DNA of 64,000 nucleotides from Schistocerca nitens. Lineage: Eukaryota > Arthropoda > Insecta > Orthoptera > Acrididae. The position numbers and the translations under genes were made by a program. Location of the stretch: assembly GCF_023898315.1 (NCBI RefSeq), contig NC_064619.1, positions 501,986,594 through 502,050,593 on the forward strand, in the 5' to 3' direction. The first letter of the stretch is position 1. The number at the start of each line of letters is the position of its first letter. Shown piece by piece: positions 33,834 through 45,498 of the stretch. The notes under the pieces were generated by a model. It did not search any database, was not told where the DNA came from, and saw only the letters and a program-made list of their open reading frames with translations.

Positions 33834-34394
33834 TGGCTTCCGAAAGTTTTAGGTCAGCTGTGATTGGTACTGGGCCGTTTCCTTTTCAGGATGCTCTTCC
33901 CCTTTCTGTTTTGCGTGGCACTATCACAGCACAGGCCTACATTGATGTTTTAAGCACCTCCTTGTTTCCCACTGTTGAAAAGCAATTCGGCGATGGCGAT
34001 TGCATCTTTCAACACGATCGAGCACCTGTTCGTAATGCCCGGCTTGTGGCAGAGTAGTTACACCACAATAACATCCTTGTAATGGACTGGCCTGCAGAGA
34101 TTCCTGACCTGACCCTATAGAACAACTTTGGGTTGTTTTGGAACGCCGACTTCGTGCCAAGCCTCATCGATAGACATCGAACCTCTCCTCAGCGCAGCAC
34201 TCGGTGAAGAATGGGCTGCCATTCCCCAAGAAACCTTCCAGCACCTGATTGAACGTATGCCTGCGAGAGTGGAAGGTGTCATCATGGCTAAGGGGGGCCA
34301 ACACTATACTGAATTCCAGCATTACCGATATAGGGCGCCACGAACTTGTAAGTCATTTACAGCAAGGTGTCCGGATACTTTTGATCACATAGTG
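33834..34394 (+). pseudogene. Tc1-like transposase fossil with right terminal repeat
   Basis: Pieces: QFGDGDCIFQHDRAPVRNAR (second catalytic Asp), MDWPAEIPDLT, then ALGEEWAAIPQETFQHLIER and MAKGGQHYTEF. The expected Glu region is disrupted by frameshifts. The right end GTGTCCGGATACTTTTGATC (34368-34387) is a Tc1-type terminal repeat resembling the left end at 60269. The left terminus was not found. Confidence 0.75.
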
Positions 34395-34480
34395 TTTCAT
34401 CTCCTGTATTTAAACCGTCCAGATAATCACTTGTTTTCTGCAAAACAATCACTGAAATACATCAACAAATATCCTACTGA

Positions 34481-34682
34481 AGCCGGCCGCGGTGGCCGTT
34501 CGGTTCTAGGCGCTTCAGTCCGGAACCGCGCGACTGCTACGGTGGCAGGTTCGAATCCTGCCTCGGGCATGGATGTGTGTGATGTCCTTAGGTTAATTAG
34601 GTTGCAGTAGTTCTAAATTCTAGGGGACTGATGACCTCAGATGTTAAGTCCCATAGTGCTCAGAGCCATTTGAACCACTTTT
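34481..34682 (+). mobile_element. tRNA-headed SINE, common family
   Basis: GCCGGCCGCGGTGGCCGTTC head, box B GCAGGTTCGAATCCTGCC, tail GAGCCATTTGAACC. An 11-bp duplication TATCCTACTGA at 34470-34480 and 34683-34693. Confidence 0.93.
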
Positions 34683-35019
34683 TATCCTACTGATCAGCTG
34701 AGCTTCAGTGTTGCGTACGCGTTCGTTACAGCGAAGCCAGCATAACTGAATAAGGAAAATATCTCTTCGAATCGTAACAAACTGAAAGGTAGTTTTGAAT
34801 GTCTAGATTAGTAATTTAATGTCAATTGGCGTTCCTTGCTTCCGGCCACGGCTTTTGAACTAGGCGGATTTTGCAAACGTTGGACATTTGACATCATTTG
34901 CACCCGAAGACAACGTGCAGTTAGCGGCTTTTTGCAACCGAACAAGATTTTGTATAGCCAATTTCAACGGTTTATAGTGGGTTTGCACTCCGAAATATAT
35001 TCCATCATGGCTACATCTA

Positions 35020-36150
35020 CATCTACATACATACTCCGAATCCACCATGCGGTGTGTGGCGGAGGCTACTTCGTACCACAACTAGCATCTTCTCTCCCTG
35101 TTCCACTCCCAAACAGAACGAGGGAAGAATGACTAACTCTATGCCTCTGTACGAGCCCTAATCTCTCTTATCTTATCTTTGTGGTCTTTCCGCGAAATAT
35201 AAGTTGGCGGCAGTAAAATTGTACTGCAGTCAGCCTCAAATGTTGGTTCTCTAAATTTCCTCAGTAGTGATTCACGAAAAGAACGCCTCCTTTCCTCTAG
35301 AGACTCCCACCCGAGTTCCTGAAGCATTTCCGTAACACTCGCGTGATGATCAAACCTACCACTAACAAATTTAGCAGCCCGCCTCTGAATTGCTTCTATG
35401 TCCAACCTCAATCCGACATGATAGGGATCCCAAACGCTCGAGCAGTACTCAAGAATAGTTCGTATTAGTGTTTTATAAGCGGTCTCCTCTACAGATGAAC
35501 TACATCTTCCCAAAATTCAACCAATGAACCGAAAACGACTATCCGGCTTCCCCACAACTGCCATTATATGCTTGTCCCATTTCATATCGCTCTGCAATGT
35601 TACGCCCAAATATTTAATCGACGTAACTGTGTCAAGCGCTACACTAATAATGGAGTATTCAAACATTATGGGATTCTTTTTCCTATTCATCTGCATTAAT
35701 TTACATTTATCTATATTTGGAGTTAGCTGCCATTCTTTACACCAATCGCAAATCCCGTCCAAGTCATCTTGTATCCTCTTACTGTCACTGAACGGCGACA
35801 CCTCCCCGTACACTACAGCATCATCAGCAAACAGCCGCACATTGCTATCCACCCTATCCAAAAGATCATTTATGTAGATAGAAAACAACAGCGGACCTGC
35901 CACACTTCCCTGGGGCACTCCAGATGACACCCTCACCTCCGATGAACACTCACCATCGAGGACAACGTACTGGGTTCTATTACTTAAGAAGTCTTCGAGC
36001 CACTCACATATTTGGGAACCAATCCCATATGCTCGTATCTTAGTTAGGTCAAACGATTTCCGGAAGTCAATGAATATGGCATCCGTCTGATACCCTTCAT
36101 CCATGGTTCGCAAGATATCATGTGATATCGGTGCTGAAAAAGCCATTTGG
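35020..36150 (-). mobile_element. CR1-like LINE, 5'-truncated copy
   Basis: The left end is the 3' tail, with CTACATCTACATCTACAT on the plus strand, followed by CGGTGTGTGGCGGAGG as at 51.1 kb. The right end cuts into the RT. It is related to, but clearly diverged from, the copy at 51121-53828. Confidence 0.85.
35139..36146 (-). pseudogene. CR1-like RT, C-terminal half, one nonsense codon
   Basis: Two stretches in the same frame (36146-35520 and 35513-35139) are separated by a single TGA at 35517-35519, probably an Arg codon before mutation. Motifs: AIFIDFRKSFD (A), SGVPQGSVAGPLLF (B), FADDAVVY (C, intact), IKYLGVTLQSDMKWDKHI, LEYCSSVWDPY. Relative to the other copy, 7 residues are missing just after motif A, in frame. 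Confidence 0.85.
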
Positions 36151-36249
36151 TACTGTGCTCAACTCAAAATCGACAAAAAATGCATTTAGCGGCATTTTCA
36201 TCTTAGCTACTCACGTAGGAACAAACGAGTTGTTGCCGAGCTCACATAA

Positions 36250-36850
36250 AGAATCGACTGTAGCGGTGTGAGTAGCGCTCGCGTAGCACGGCGGGGTGTG
36301 TGTCTGGCGGCATCCCGCCACAGCCGGCGGCGCCCCCGGCGTGCCCCACGGCGGCTCGGTGCTCAGTTCATTTCACAGCCGGGGGCCCCGATTAGCCGAC
36401 AGCCGCGAGGGGCGGGCCGCAATATCGCATTCGATTCCGCGACGTCCCGCCGAGCGCCCAATCCCTCCCCCCCCCCCCTCCCCACTCCTCCCACCCTCCA
36501 AGCCGTTGCCTCTGCCGCTGCATTAAAGCCGTAATGTCTCGCTGAGCAATTTTAATGCTCGAGCTGACGACCTCCTGAGCTCGGCGCAATGCATGGCCAG
36601 TCAAAGCGACGTCAATGATCACCGGCGCAGAATGCGGGAGACTGCAGGGGACAGACGTGACTGCGAACACAGGGAAGAGCCTGCTAATCTAGCGGCTTCC
36701 ATCGGCGTAGACGGACGCAGCGTGCCCGGTGTTATAAAACGGCCAATCGCGCGCCGCCGTTCGCGGAACACAGTTCGTCGACACGCCCTTTGTACGCGCC
36801 TCCAAGAAAGCGGGCATGTCAACAGGCGACCTGAGGCAGTGTCCGATACG
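36250..36850. promoter_or_regulatory. CpG-rich, GC-rich block (CpG-island-like)
   Basis: Composition shifts sharply from AT-rich flanks to a segment packed with CpG (for example 36320-36440), including a C-run at 36470-36480. It is not part of any mobile element I recognise. In insects that keep CpG-rich promoters such a block can mark a transcription start; that role is inference. Open frames here look like composition effects. Confidence 0.4.
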
Positions 36851-37259
36851 GCTGAATGCGATATTTCTGTCGTCTCTATGCAGCTACCTGTTCTGACGTC
36901 AAAAGCTGGGGCAGATGATGTACTAACGCATGAGTAATTGCGCGGTTTCTCCTCTTGCACCTCGTCAATGGAAACCACTCTTCTTAACGTCTCCCTGAGA
37001 ATCAAGGGTCCCATGAATGTAACTGCCAATTGCAAGAACGTGACACTGCAACTTGTGAAGCGCAATAAGCCGTTTGGACCACGTATATTCACAAATTTAC
37101 GATATTATCCTTTTTTCGATCTTATTTAAAATGTTTTAAACTGCGACTGTATAATATGTCGTACTAACACAATTAACCCCTGAGATAAAAAAAAACAAAT
37201 TTCATAAAATTACCGTACTACAAAAAGATATATATATATATATTTGTTTATGTTATATA
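36851..37259. other. Spacer with (TA)n
   Basis: AT-rich, with a TA run at about 37229-37244. No gene recognised. Confidence 0.5.
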
Positions 37260-37443
37260 TACAGAGGGGTACAAAAATTGTATCCAATGTTTAAAAGTCC
37301 ATAACTGGCAAACTAACTGACAGAGTTGTCTCATCTTTGGTAGTGTAATAGTCTGTAGTTCCGGCAATCGCCACACAAGCGTTGTTTTGTTTTGTCAGAT
37401 GACAGTGTTTTGTTTTTAGTTGCACCTAGTTACTCGAGTAAAC

Positions 37444-38683
37444 ATGGCTGGCGCAAGGCTTACATTCGATGAAAGGAAGTTAGTTTTGAAGTGGTATTTT
37501 AAGTACGAAAACATTAATGAGGTTCAACGGCAATCCGCGCGACCGCAACGGTCGCAGGTTCGAATCCTGCCTCGGGCATGGATGTGTGTGATGTCCTTAG
37601 GTTAGTTAGGTTTAAGTAGTTCTAAGTTCTAGGGGACTGATGACCTCCAATGTTAAGTCCCATAGTATTCAGAGCCATTTGAACCATTTTTCAACGGTAA
37701 TGGCGGAAAGAGTATCACACAGAGCCAACGACACGTTTAACGATTCGTCGCATTCGAGACAAATTTGAACACGAAGGCTGTGTTAAATATGTACACAAAC
37801 AACGATATGGACGACCTGTAACAGTGACAAGTCCAGCTATCTCCCGCCGTGTCTTACAACAATTCACTCGCTCACCACAGAAATTTGTGAGACGGTGTGC
37901 CCGTGAAACTGGAGTGAGTCGCTCAAGTTTTCGGCGAACCTTGAAGACAGCGAAGTGGAAGTGCTACATCCCACGATTGCTACACGCAATGAACGAGGAC
38001 GATCCAGATCGTAGAATGGAGTACTGCGAGTGGTTTACTAACATGGTCGCAACGATGAAGAGTTTGCAGAGATGATTGAGTGGTCTGATGAGGTACAGTT
38101 CAAACTCTGTGGTACAGTAAATCGCCACAATTGCATCTACTGGGCCGCCGAAAATCCGAACGTCCATGTAGACAAAGCCCTGAATTTGCCAGGAGTAAAT
38201 GTGTGGCGTGGGTTGTCTTACCGGGGCTTGATTGGGCCAGTCTTCTCTAACGGCACAGTTACCGGTGAGGTCTACCTTCAGAAGCTTCAGACATCCATTT
38301 TACCTGCCACCCGAGACTTGTATGGAGACGGAAGAGTTCACTTTCAACAAGATGGTGCCCCAGGCCACTACCAAAATCGTCTTAGGGCGTATCTCGACGA
38401 AAATCTACCAGGAAGATGGATAGGCCGTAGAGGTGCTGTGGAGTATCCACCACGTTCCCCAGACCTAAGTCCTCTGGACTTTTACCTGTGGGGAACACTA
38501 ACGGTCGTCGTTTAGCGAAAAAAGCCACACACATTGGATGAACTTCGGGAATCCATCATACATTCATGTGCAAATATCCAACTGAACACGTTGCAGTCAG
38601 TAGTTCGTGCTGCAGTTCGGCGGCATCGTTTGTGTGTGGATGTTAATGGTGACTTTTTCGAACACCTACAGCGATATCTTTAA
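37444..38683 (+). pseudogene. Transposase, DD41D-type by count, interrupted
   Basis: Starts MAGARLTFDERKLVLKWY at 37444 and is cut by a SINE after about 30 codons (NINEVQRQ). Frame pieces after it: 37824-38075 (RVLQQFTRSPQKFVRRCARE, WFTNM) and 38072-38515 (EWSDEVQFKL, VHFQQDGAPGHYQNRLRAY, YPPRSPDLSPLDFYLWG). Catalytic Asp in WSDE, QQDG and PLDF; 41 residues between the second and third. The N-terminal phrase resembles the DUF4817-type helix-turn-helix of arthropod Tc1/mariner relatives. A stop at 38513 is followed by further coding-like sequence to about 38680. Confidence 0.8.
37535..37689 (+). mobile_element. tRNA-headed SINE, 5'-truncated, inside transposase
   Basis: Lacks the head up to the anticodon arm; begins CCGCGCGACCGCAACGGTCG and includes box B. 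A 12-bp duplication TTCAACGGCAAT (37523-37534) and TTCAACGGTAAT (37690-37701) flanks it. Confidence 0.9.
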
Positions 38684-38789
38684 GATGGACTTTAATCTAC
38701 ACTTTCACCAAAAATGAGACAACTCCGTCAATAAGTTTGTAAGTTATGGACTTTTAAACAGTGGATACATTTTTTTGGACCCCTATGTA

Positions 38790-39804
38790 TGTATTAGCAT
38801 AATTGTTCTAGTGTGCTGATGAGTAAATGTCATTTTCTGTGAATTATTTCCGATTTAATATTCTACGTTTCGATCTTAGTATGACTATATCTTTACTGAT
38901 TTACTTTAGAAAGATGTTAACTGGGTGCGATCTGCTTGTGCGTTGTGTGTGGCGGGAAGGGAGGAAGGAGAAACGTAACGTTTTCTGGAGTTGCGTGCAA
39001 ATGGAGTGTATTTCACTGAGTGAACATTGTAAATTTATGGCCTCAAGGCATCTAGGACTATTAAATATGAAAATTACGTACGAATCTGTTTGTTGTCTGT
39101 GTTATTTCAAGAAACACGTCAACTAATAGGGCTTCCAGACCTACAAGAGAATCTGGTTTCCAGACAGAAGAAATTCAAGCAACAGATTTACGGAGATCCT
39201 CAAAAAAACAAGATGAGTATTTTTCTTTAAAACTACCACTAGACCAGGCCAACAATATTTAATTACTCCATGAACAATTATTACAATTAACGGTTATCCA
39301 ATGTGTGTAACGAAGGAGGTCGTTAAATGCTATTTGGGAAGAATGCCACTTCTGCTTTAGTTAGTATATGAACCGATAGTGATAAAGCACAGATTGAAAT
39401 CGGCACAGTGAATGCTCTGTTAACTGTAGAAAGATTCTATGGTTTACATGGTTTTTTTAATTTTTTTTAAAGAACATCAATACCCGCTCAGTGAAAGCAA
39501 GGCTTCAGTGTATTCTTCACCACTGTTTAAAAAAGTGTGTAGCTCTCTTATAGAGCACTTTTTAAAGACTTAACATCTGTCAGCAGGTTCTGAGTCATGT
39601 AAAATTTCGTGAAAGACATCATGGTCGCGTTTGACTAAAATTATCTGTTTGAATAACCCACCACTGCAAAATTCGGCCCAATGGCCATTTCGAAATGGAA
39701 AGAATTTTGTTGGACATGTGCTAAAGAACAATTATTTGTAGTTGTTGGTTGCCATACGGCCGAAACTGCAATAGTCTGTTATCCAGTTAAAGAATTTTAC
39801 AGTG
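38790..39804. other. Interval without recognisable genes
   Basis: AT-rich flank between two mobile elements; only short frames. Confidence 0.4.
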
Positions 39805-39809
39805 AAAGG

Positions 39810-40328
39810 TGTGGTATCACTTATAGGTACCACCCCTTGGGCGACAATAAGTTCACAGCAGAACTGCAAGTTTCTATCTGACGCCGGCAGCAGACGTGCG
39901 GGATCCGGTGGACCCAACGGTCCGCGCCTTTTGAGTCACACCTCCAGTGGCTCTGGACTACGAGCATCCTCTGCCACCACAGTACAGGATGGCCAGAGGC
40001 AGCCAGACAGCTGACTCGTGCTTGGAGCCTCTTCACTATGACATGCTATGCAGAAATCGCGTAGCTACAGCTCCATCACCATTGTTTGTGGTTTGTTCAG
40101 AGTGTCTCTTCCTTGATGACATTGAGAACTGGACTTTATTTCTAGGTGCATTATTTGTAATGAGCCTTTGAATGCTTGGAGAAATGCAAGTTAAGTAAAT
40201 CTTCTGTTTACTGTGTACATTCGTTCGCTAGTCATTTCCAATCCTGTCCACCTTTCGTTCCTCGACAGTTGCTGCACCACTCTGCAGCCAACCTCCGCCT
40301 GCCGTTGTGTACGAAGTGGCTCACAATA
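39810..40328 (+). repeat. 5' LTR of Gypsy-like element B
   Basis: Starts TGTGGTATCA and aligns end to end with 45499-46011; the last bases TA stand where the 3' LTR has CA. Considerable divergence between the LTRs indicates an old insertion. Confidence 0.9.
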
Positions 40329-40332
40329 TATC

Positions 40333-40342
40333 TGGCGACGAG
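40333..40342 (+). other. Primer-binding site
   Basis: TGGCGACGAG, four bases after the 5' LTR, is complementary to the 3' end of a Ser (GCT) tRNA including CCA, from general knowledge of that tRNA. Confidence 0.7.
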
Positions 40343-40564
40343 TCATCGTGCTTACGTGTGGTCATCTTCTAGTATTCAAGTTTATTTCTTCTTGATCTGT
40401 CGTCTTTGTGTTTGGATTTTTTCGGTTGCTTGTCTTTTGTATCCCCAGCGTTTGCCTTGGTTGTGCTCTTTATATTCTATATCGCAAGGTTGCTGCTTTT
40501 GCACCCCCCTTTTCGCTTGTTCTGTCCTTCTTTGTCTCGTTATTTTGCACCTTGCTTAAGTACT

Positions 40565-41520
40565 ATGGCTGCACAGCCGAAATCGGCTGCTGCCCTGCCT
40601 GGAGTTGATCTACCTCAGTTTAAGAGAGAACAAATGGTGCAACTACCTGCAGCGCCTCCGTATGTGCTGTCAGTTCGTGAGCTTGACAAGGCAGTGGAAG
40701 ACTGGACAGCGTACCTCGTATAGTTCAACAGACACATTGCAGCGCATTACATACAAGGTACCGACAAACATTCTTATTTCTTGGCCATGCCGGAAGTGAC
40801 TATCTACAGGCTTTGCCCTAAACTTTTCCCTTCTCTTGCACTGAATTGACACAATATGAGGACCTACTGCAGGCGTTTATGAAGTGTTACGAGGGCAGGA
40901 TTCATATCGCAGCTGTCCATAACAAGTTCTGTAGGGTGTGTAAACAACAAAGACAGAGTGAATGAATTGCAAGCCCTTACTAGACAGTGTAGGTTCACAT
41001 GTGGCTATGGTAAGTATTACAGTTATGCAATGAGGCTTGGTGCCATCGCACAGCCGACACTCGAGAACAGGAACAGGTTCTTAAATATCCTGACCCTTCC
41101 TTGCAACGGATTCTGCAGATTCTGGCTATCAGGATTCCAGCAGAAATGCGGCAGACAGTTCTGAGATAGCACCTGTTTGTTCTGTAGACTGCCGCGACAA
41201 GCAGGCCCCGTGGATAACTCGCAAACTGTGACCCGGCCGGCCGCGGCCACGGCGCCCATGTAAAAATGTGCCGCGGCGGCACAAACTGTGATATCGTGCC
41301 CTCGCTGTAATAGGGCACGTGATCGTTCATCTTGTCCCCTCGCGTGAACCGACCTGCTCTTTTTGCGGCAAACGGAGACATGTACAATCAGTGTGCTTAT
41401 GGAAACGTAAGGCACGCCCTTGTGTTACTCTATCACTTAAATCTAATTCACAAACAGTGTGTAGCGTGTTTTCAAAGACACACAGTGTCGTTAGTGCGAA
41501 GCGAACAGTGGAGTAGACCT
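40565..41520 (+). pseudogene. Gag of Gypsy-like element B
   Basis: Begins MAAQPKSAAALPGVDLPQF at 40565; a TAG at about 40721 ends the first open stretch. Capsid-like fragments follow (YFLAMPEVTIYRLCPKLFP). An intact CCHC zinc knuckle CSFCGKRRHVQSVC lies at about 41357-41400. Several frameshifts; not functional. Confidence 0.7.
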
Positions 41521-41578
41521 TCAGGAAAGGTGTGAACTCATATGCAATGCTACGCGAAGACAAACTATATGTGTCTCT

Positions 41579-41787
41579 GGCGGCCCGGGGTGGCCGAGCG
41601 GTTCTAGGCGCTACAGTCTGGCACCACGCGACCGCTACAGTCGCAGGTTCGAATCCTGCCTCGATCACGGATGTGTGTGATGTCCTTAGGTTAGTTAGGT
41701 TTAAGTAGTTCTAAGTTCTAGGGGACTGATGACCTCAGAAGTTAAGTGCGATAGTGCTCAGAGCCATTTGAACCATTTTTTTGTGTG
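41579..41787 (+). mobile_element. tRNA-headed SINE, common family, in gag-pol of element B
   Basis: Head GGGGTGGCCGAGCGGTTCTA, box B GCAGGTTCGAATCCTGCC, tail GAGCCATTTGAACC. A short duplication TGTGTCTCT (41570-41578 and 41788-41796) is plausible but lies beside a GT run. Confidence 0.88.
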
Positions 41788-41799
41788 TGTGTCTCTATT

Positions 41800-44700
41800 A
41801 CGGGACAATCAGTCAGTTTGCAACCTGACACTTGAGCTTCAGTGAATTTGCTGAGATATATCACTTAATAATTGCTTGGCAGACCTATGCTGTACTCATT
41901 GCGCCATTGTGTATAATGCCCAAGGCATTCCTGTCTTAGGCACTTGTAACCTTCTTGCCACTTTCATAAATTTGACAAAGACAGTGACATTTAGAGTGCT
42001 TTCCTCCTGAGACTGCTAATATTTTTGGTGTAAACTCTTTTGATTTATGTGGGCTGAGCATGCAGGACAATGTGTTTCCTGTTTCTTCCTTTGATTCTCG
42101 GGTCAGTGCTGCTAAGTTATGTGCAAAATTTCCGGGTTTGTTTTCCGTGGATTTAGGCTGTGGAATCCTGACAACTCGTGACTTTTATAGAGTGCTAGAA
42201 AGCTGTTTTCTCGGATAATTAGACAACATACAAGCAAATCATATTATTAGAGTCTATTACAGTAATTGAATTGATAATACTAAACTTTGTATTTACAAGT
42301 TGTCGCAAGCAGTTGGCGACATGGAAATAATCAATGTCCTTCAACGGATACAATTTCCACGTAAGCAGTGAATAACAGATGGCACAACTTCATATGGATC
42401 ACAAGTCACTGCTCTTCTAGTGCCTCTCTCTAGTACAAGCCTACTAGTGTCTGTCTTCTGCTGTGCCTCTCTTCTAGTGCGGCCGAGGCTGGGCGTCGCG
42501 GTGTCCATTTTATTTTCTTCGTGTAGACGCCTAGACGCCGCTCCTGTCTTGGTGACGTCCTAGTCAGCGTGCTATTGGCTGACGTCGTCTCACAGTCCTC
42601 TCTGCTGTATCGTTCTTGATCTTCGTACCGGCGTTTGTCGTTACGTGGAACATAGGCAAAGCCAATAATTTTGCTGAGCAAGTCAGAAGTAAAGACAATG
42701 CGCAGCCACGCTTTGTTAGAGTGCGTCCTGCTCCTCGTGCTCTTAGAGACTAGGTGGCTCAGGAACTTACTGTTTTGCAGGATTTTGGGGTATTGGCACC
42801 AATTGCTACCAGTTAGTAGATGACCTCTCTTGCTAGTCTAAAAAAGCTGTCCAGCAGTCGCCAGTTGTGCTACGGTTTTAAGAAAACTGAATCCTCAAAC
42901 AGCCATTCACAATTCTCCCTTGTCGCGCCCGGAAGAACTGATGAATGCCGGTCATTACATTTCAAGAATCGATGTGAGAGGTTCTTACTTGCAAATTCCT
43001 CTGAATTAGCAGTGGCAAGACGTTCTTGTCATTAACATTCATCTGTGTCTCTTCAGATATTTTAGATTACCGTTTGCCAGTGCTTCCGCACTCACCATAT
43101 TTCGGCGCTTTCTGGAGCAGCTGTCTGCAGAAATTCCTTATTGCTCAAACTATTTAGATGTCATTGTCGTCTCAGGTCGCATTACAGAAGAACACATTAG
43201 TGATCTTCGCAATGTGTTTCAAGTGTTGTCTGCAGCTTGTCTCAAATGTAACACAGACAAATATGTGCTTTTTCGAACTGAACTTGAGTACTTAGGCGAT
43301 ATCATTAACAGCCAGGATCTCCACCCCTTGCAGTCAGCTTTTCTTGCTACTTGTGACCACGCTATGTATGGGAATTGGAGCCTGCGTTACAGAAGCTCAC
43401 ATATTACATCCAATGTGTTCCTAAAGCTACTCAAATCACGACTTCCTTGCATTACTTGTGCAGGAATAATGTGCCGTTTGTTTGGTTGCAGGAGTGTCAG
43501 TCTGATTTCCAGATGCTGAAAGATGCTTTGCTTAGTGATCAATGCCTTGTTCATTTTTATCCAGCCGAACCCGTGATCTTGGCTGTGGATGCTTCCTGTT
43601 ATGGCATTGGTGCAGTTTTGTCACAAAATCTGGTTCTTTTACAAGCCGACTGCTTTTGTTTCGAAGTTGTTGTACAATGCAGGCTGTCTCCTATGTCTAT
43701 GGTGTCACTTAGTTTCACTAGTATCCTTTTTTCAGAAAATTTGGCTGGTGACTGACAATAAACCTCTACATTTTATGTTTAGCCATTTTCAGTCAGTCCC
43801 AACTCACACAATGCAGAAGCTGCAACGGTGGCTCTTCTTTTGACAAATTACCGATGTGAGATTCCGTGTAGGTCCTCTTATAAGCATGCCAACGAAGATA
43901 CTATTCCTCACCTCCTTGTTGGCCCATGTACAATATTCGACGAGTTCTCTGCTTCTTGTTGCTTCATAGGTGCAGAAAGACACAGATGGTTTGCGTAGCT
44001 TTCCGCTCAGTCACTTGAAAATTGCACAGGCGACAGGTGCGAATCCTAATTTGCAGATTCTGTTGCACGACATCCACACTGGCTGGCCATGTTCAGACAG
44101 ACAGATTCGTAGTTCAGTCGTTCACCGATATTTTGCCCGTCAGCATGCCCTTGCAGTTTACGAATGTGTCATTTTGCTTCACACTGAAAATGACCAGTTA
44201 TGCGTTGTGGTATTCCAGGCTCTCCAGCCTGACGTGCACTGTTTGTTACACCAAGATCACTTGGTCATTGTTCGCACCAACCAGTTGGCGTGACGTCATT
44301 GCACTTGGCACAGTCTGAATGTACAAACTGAACAGTAGAGTTCTCAGTGCCAATAATATGCTAAACATCAGTCAGCTCCACCTCAGCAGTTCTTGAATGG
44401 CCCAAATCTCAAGAATCTTGCCAAAGTTTGCAACTGGAATGTACCCTGGCTCATCGGCATTAACGCTTTCAGCAAATTTCCCTTCGCGGTTTCTATGCAC
44501 TTTACTCTGGTTCATTCCACAATTCAGGCCTTTCCGTCGATCCTTTGCCTCGAGGGATTGCCTGAAGTGACTGACACAAATTTTTGGCCACTTAATTTCA
44601 ACAGTTTTGCACTGCCTCCAGCATCAACATCACAAGTGCACTGTTCCACCCATAAATCAATGATCAATGGTTTAAGCAGCAGACGGACAAACTTCGTGCC

Positions 44701-44900
44701 TCCCATACATGGAATCAATGTCTGTTGTTCTTCTTGTCTTCCTACCACTCCCAGCGACATGACAGACCATCACCATCGCAGTTGTTACTTGGAATTGCTA
44801 TCGACCTTACTTCAGTTGCTACACCAACCACACTTGGTGCTGCCCACTCCGTCCAGACAGGCAAAGTACCACCCTAACGAATCCGTCTCTTACAGATTGT
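41800..44900 (+). pseudogene. Pol of Gypsy-like element B, fragmented
   Basis: Protease tail FGVNSFDLCGLSMQDN (about 42030). RT: QPRFVRVRPAPRALRD (42703), ELTVLQDFGVLAPIA (42762), ISRIDVRGSYLQIPL (42963) and NYLDVIVVSG (43149), where the usual YLDD has lost its second Asp. RNase H: ILAVDASCYGIGAVLSQN (43576) and TDNKPLHFMF (43751). Integrase-like fragments lie between 44280 and 44740. Frame changes are frequent. Confidence 0.78.
42200..42690. other. Unassigned insert between protease and RT of element B
   Basis: Gypsy-like coding similarity stops near 42170 and resumes near 42690. The insert contains repeated CTTCTAGTGCCTCTCT / CTCTCTTCTAGTG-like phrases and no frame I recognise. It may be a solo LTR or MITE; I could not find its termini. 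Confidence 0.45.
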
Positions 44901-45485
44901 ATGGCTTATGGAGGCGCTAGGTGTGAGGCACTATTGAACATCTTCTTAGATGTTCTCTCTATTTACTACTACGATGACCGTGACGATTGCTGAGATGCCA
45001 CTGGTATGAAATTAGTTCATGTGTGTTCAAGCTTTGTTGTTTTTTCAGATTACATGCCTGTCTGGACGCAGCTGCTCTCGGCACATTCAGTCCCCATGGA
45101 TCCCGAACCAGCATCGCCAGTCTCGAAGCACGTAATAAGTCGACCCCCTTTCATGGTGATCACCATCTTAGCAGCCACCATCCTGTGGGCTGGGCCACTC
45201 TTCCCAGTGGCTGACCCATGTGCTGCCTTGCTTCCCTCTGAAGTCAACGAGATTCCTCTGTCTTCATTTGATGCTCTGCCTTTGGATGGGACTTCACACT
45301 GTCTGCTTGATTTTACGGCTGGTGTTCCCGCATGGCCTAGGGCATATGCTTGGACATGGGCAGGAGGTTCTCAGTTTTGCCTCCGGTCTCCTCACTGCCA
45401 CTTGCACCCAGCTCCCCACGCCCCCCCCCCCCTTGTCCATCATTGTTCTCTCATCTACACTGAATGATGACGTTGAGGAGATTCG

Positions 45486-45498
45486 GGGGAGGAAGGAT
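45486..45498 (+). other. Polypurine tract
   Basis: GGGGGAGGAAGGA directly before the 3' LTR, the expected plus-strand primer of reverse transcription. Confidence 0.8.

Larger units (their letters stand above)
37262..38787 (+). mobile_element. Tc1/mariner-superfamily transposon with long inverted repeats, split by a SINE
   Basis: TA duplications at 37260-37261 and 38788-38789. The inverted repeats extend about 80 bp with mismatches: both arms contain GTTTAAAAGTCCATAACT and AGTTGTCTCAT. The transposase lies between them on the plus strand. Confidence 0.9.

Noticed and set aside
36268..37092. Arg/Pro-rich frames in the CpG-rich block
   Set aside because: GC-rich DNA lacks stops by chance; overlapping frames on both strands and no domain.
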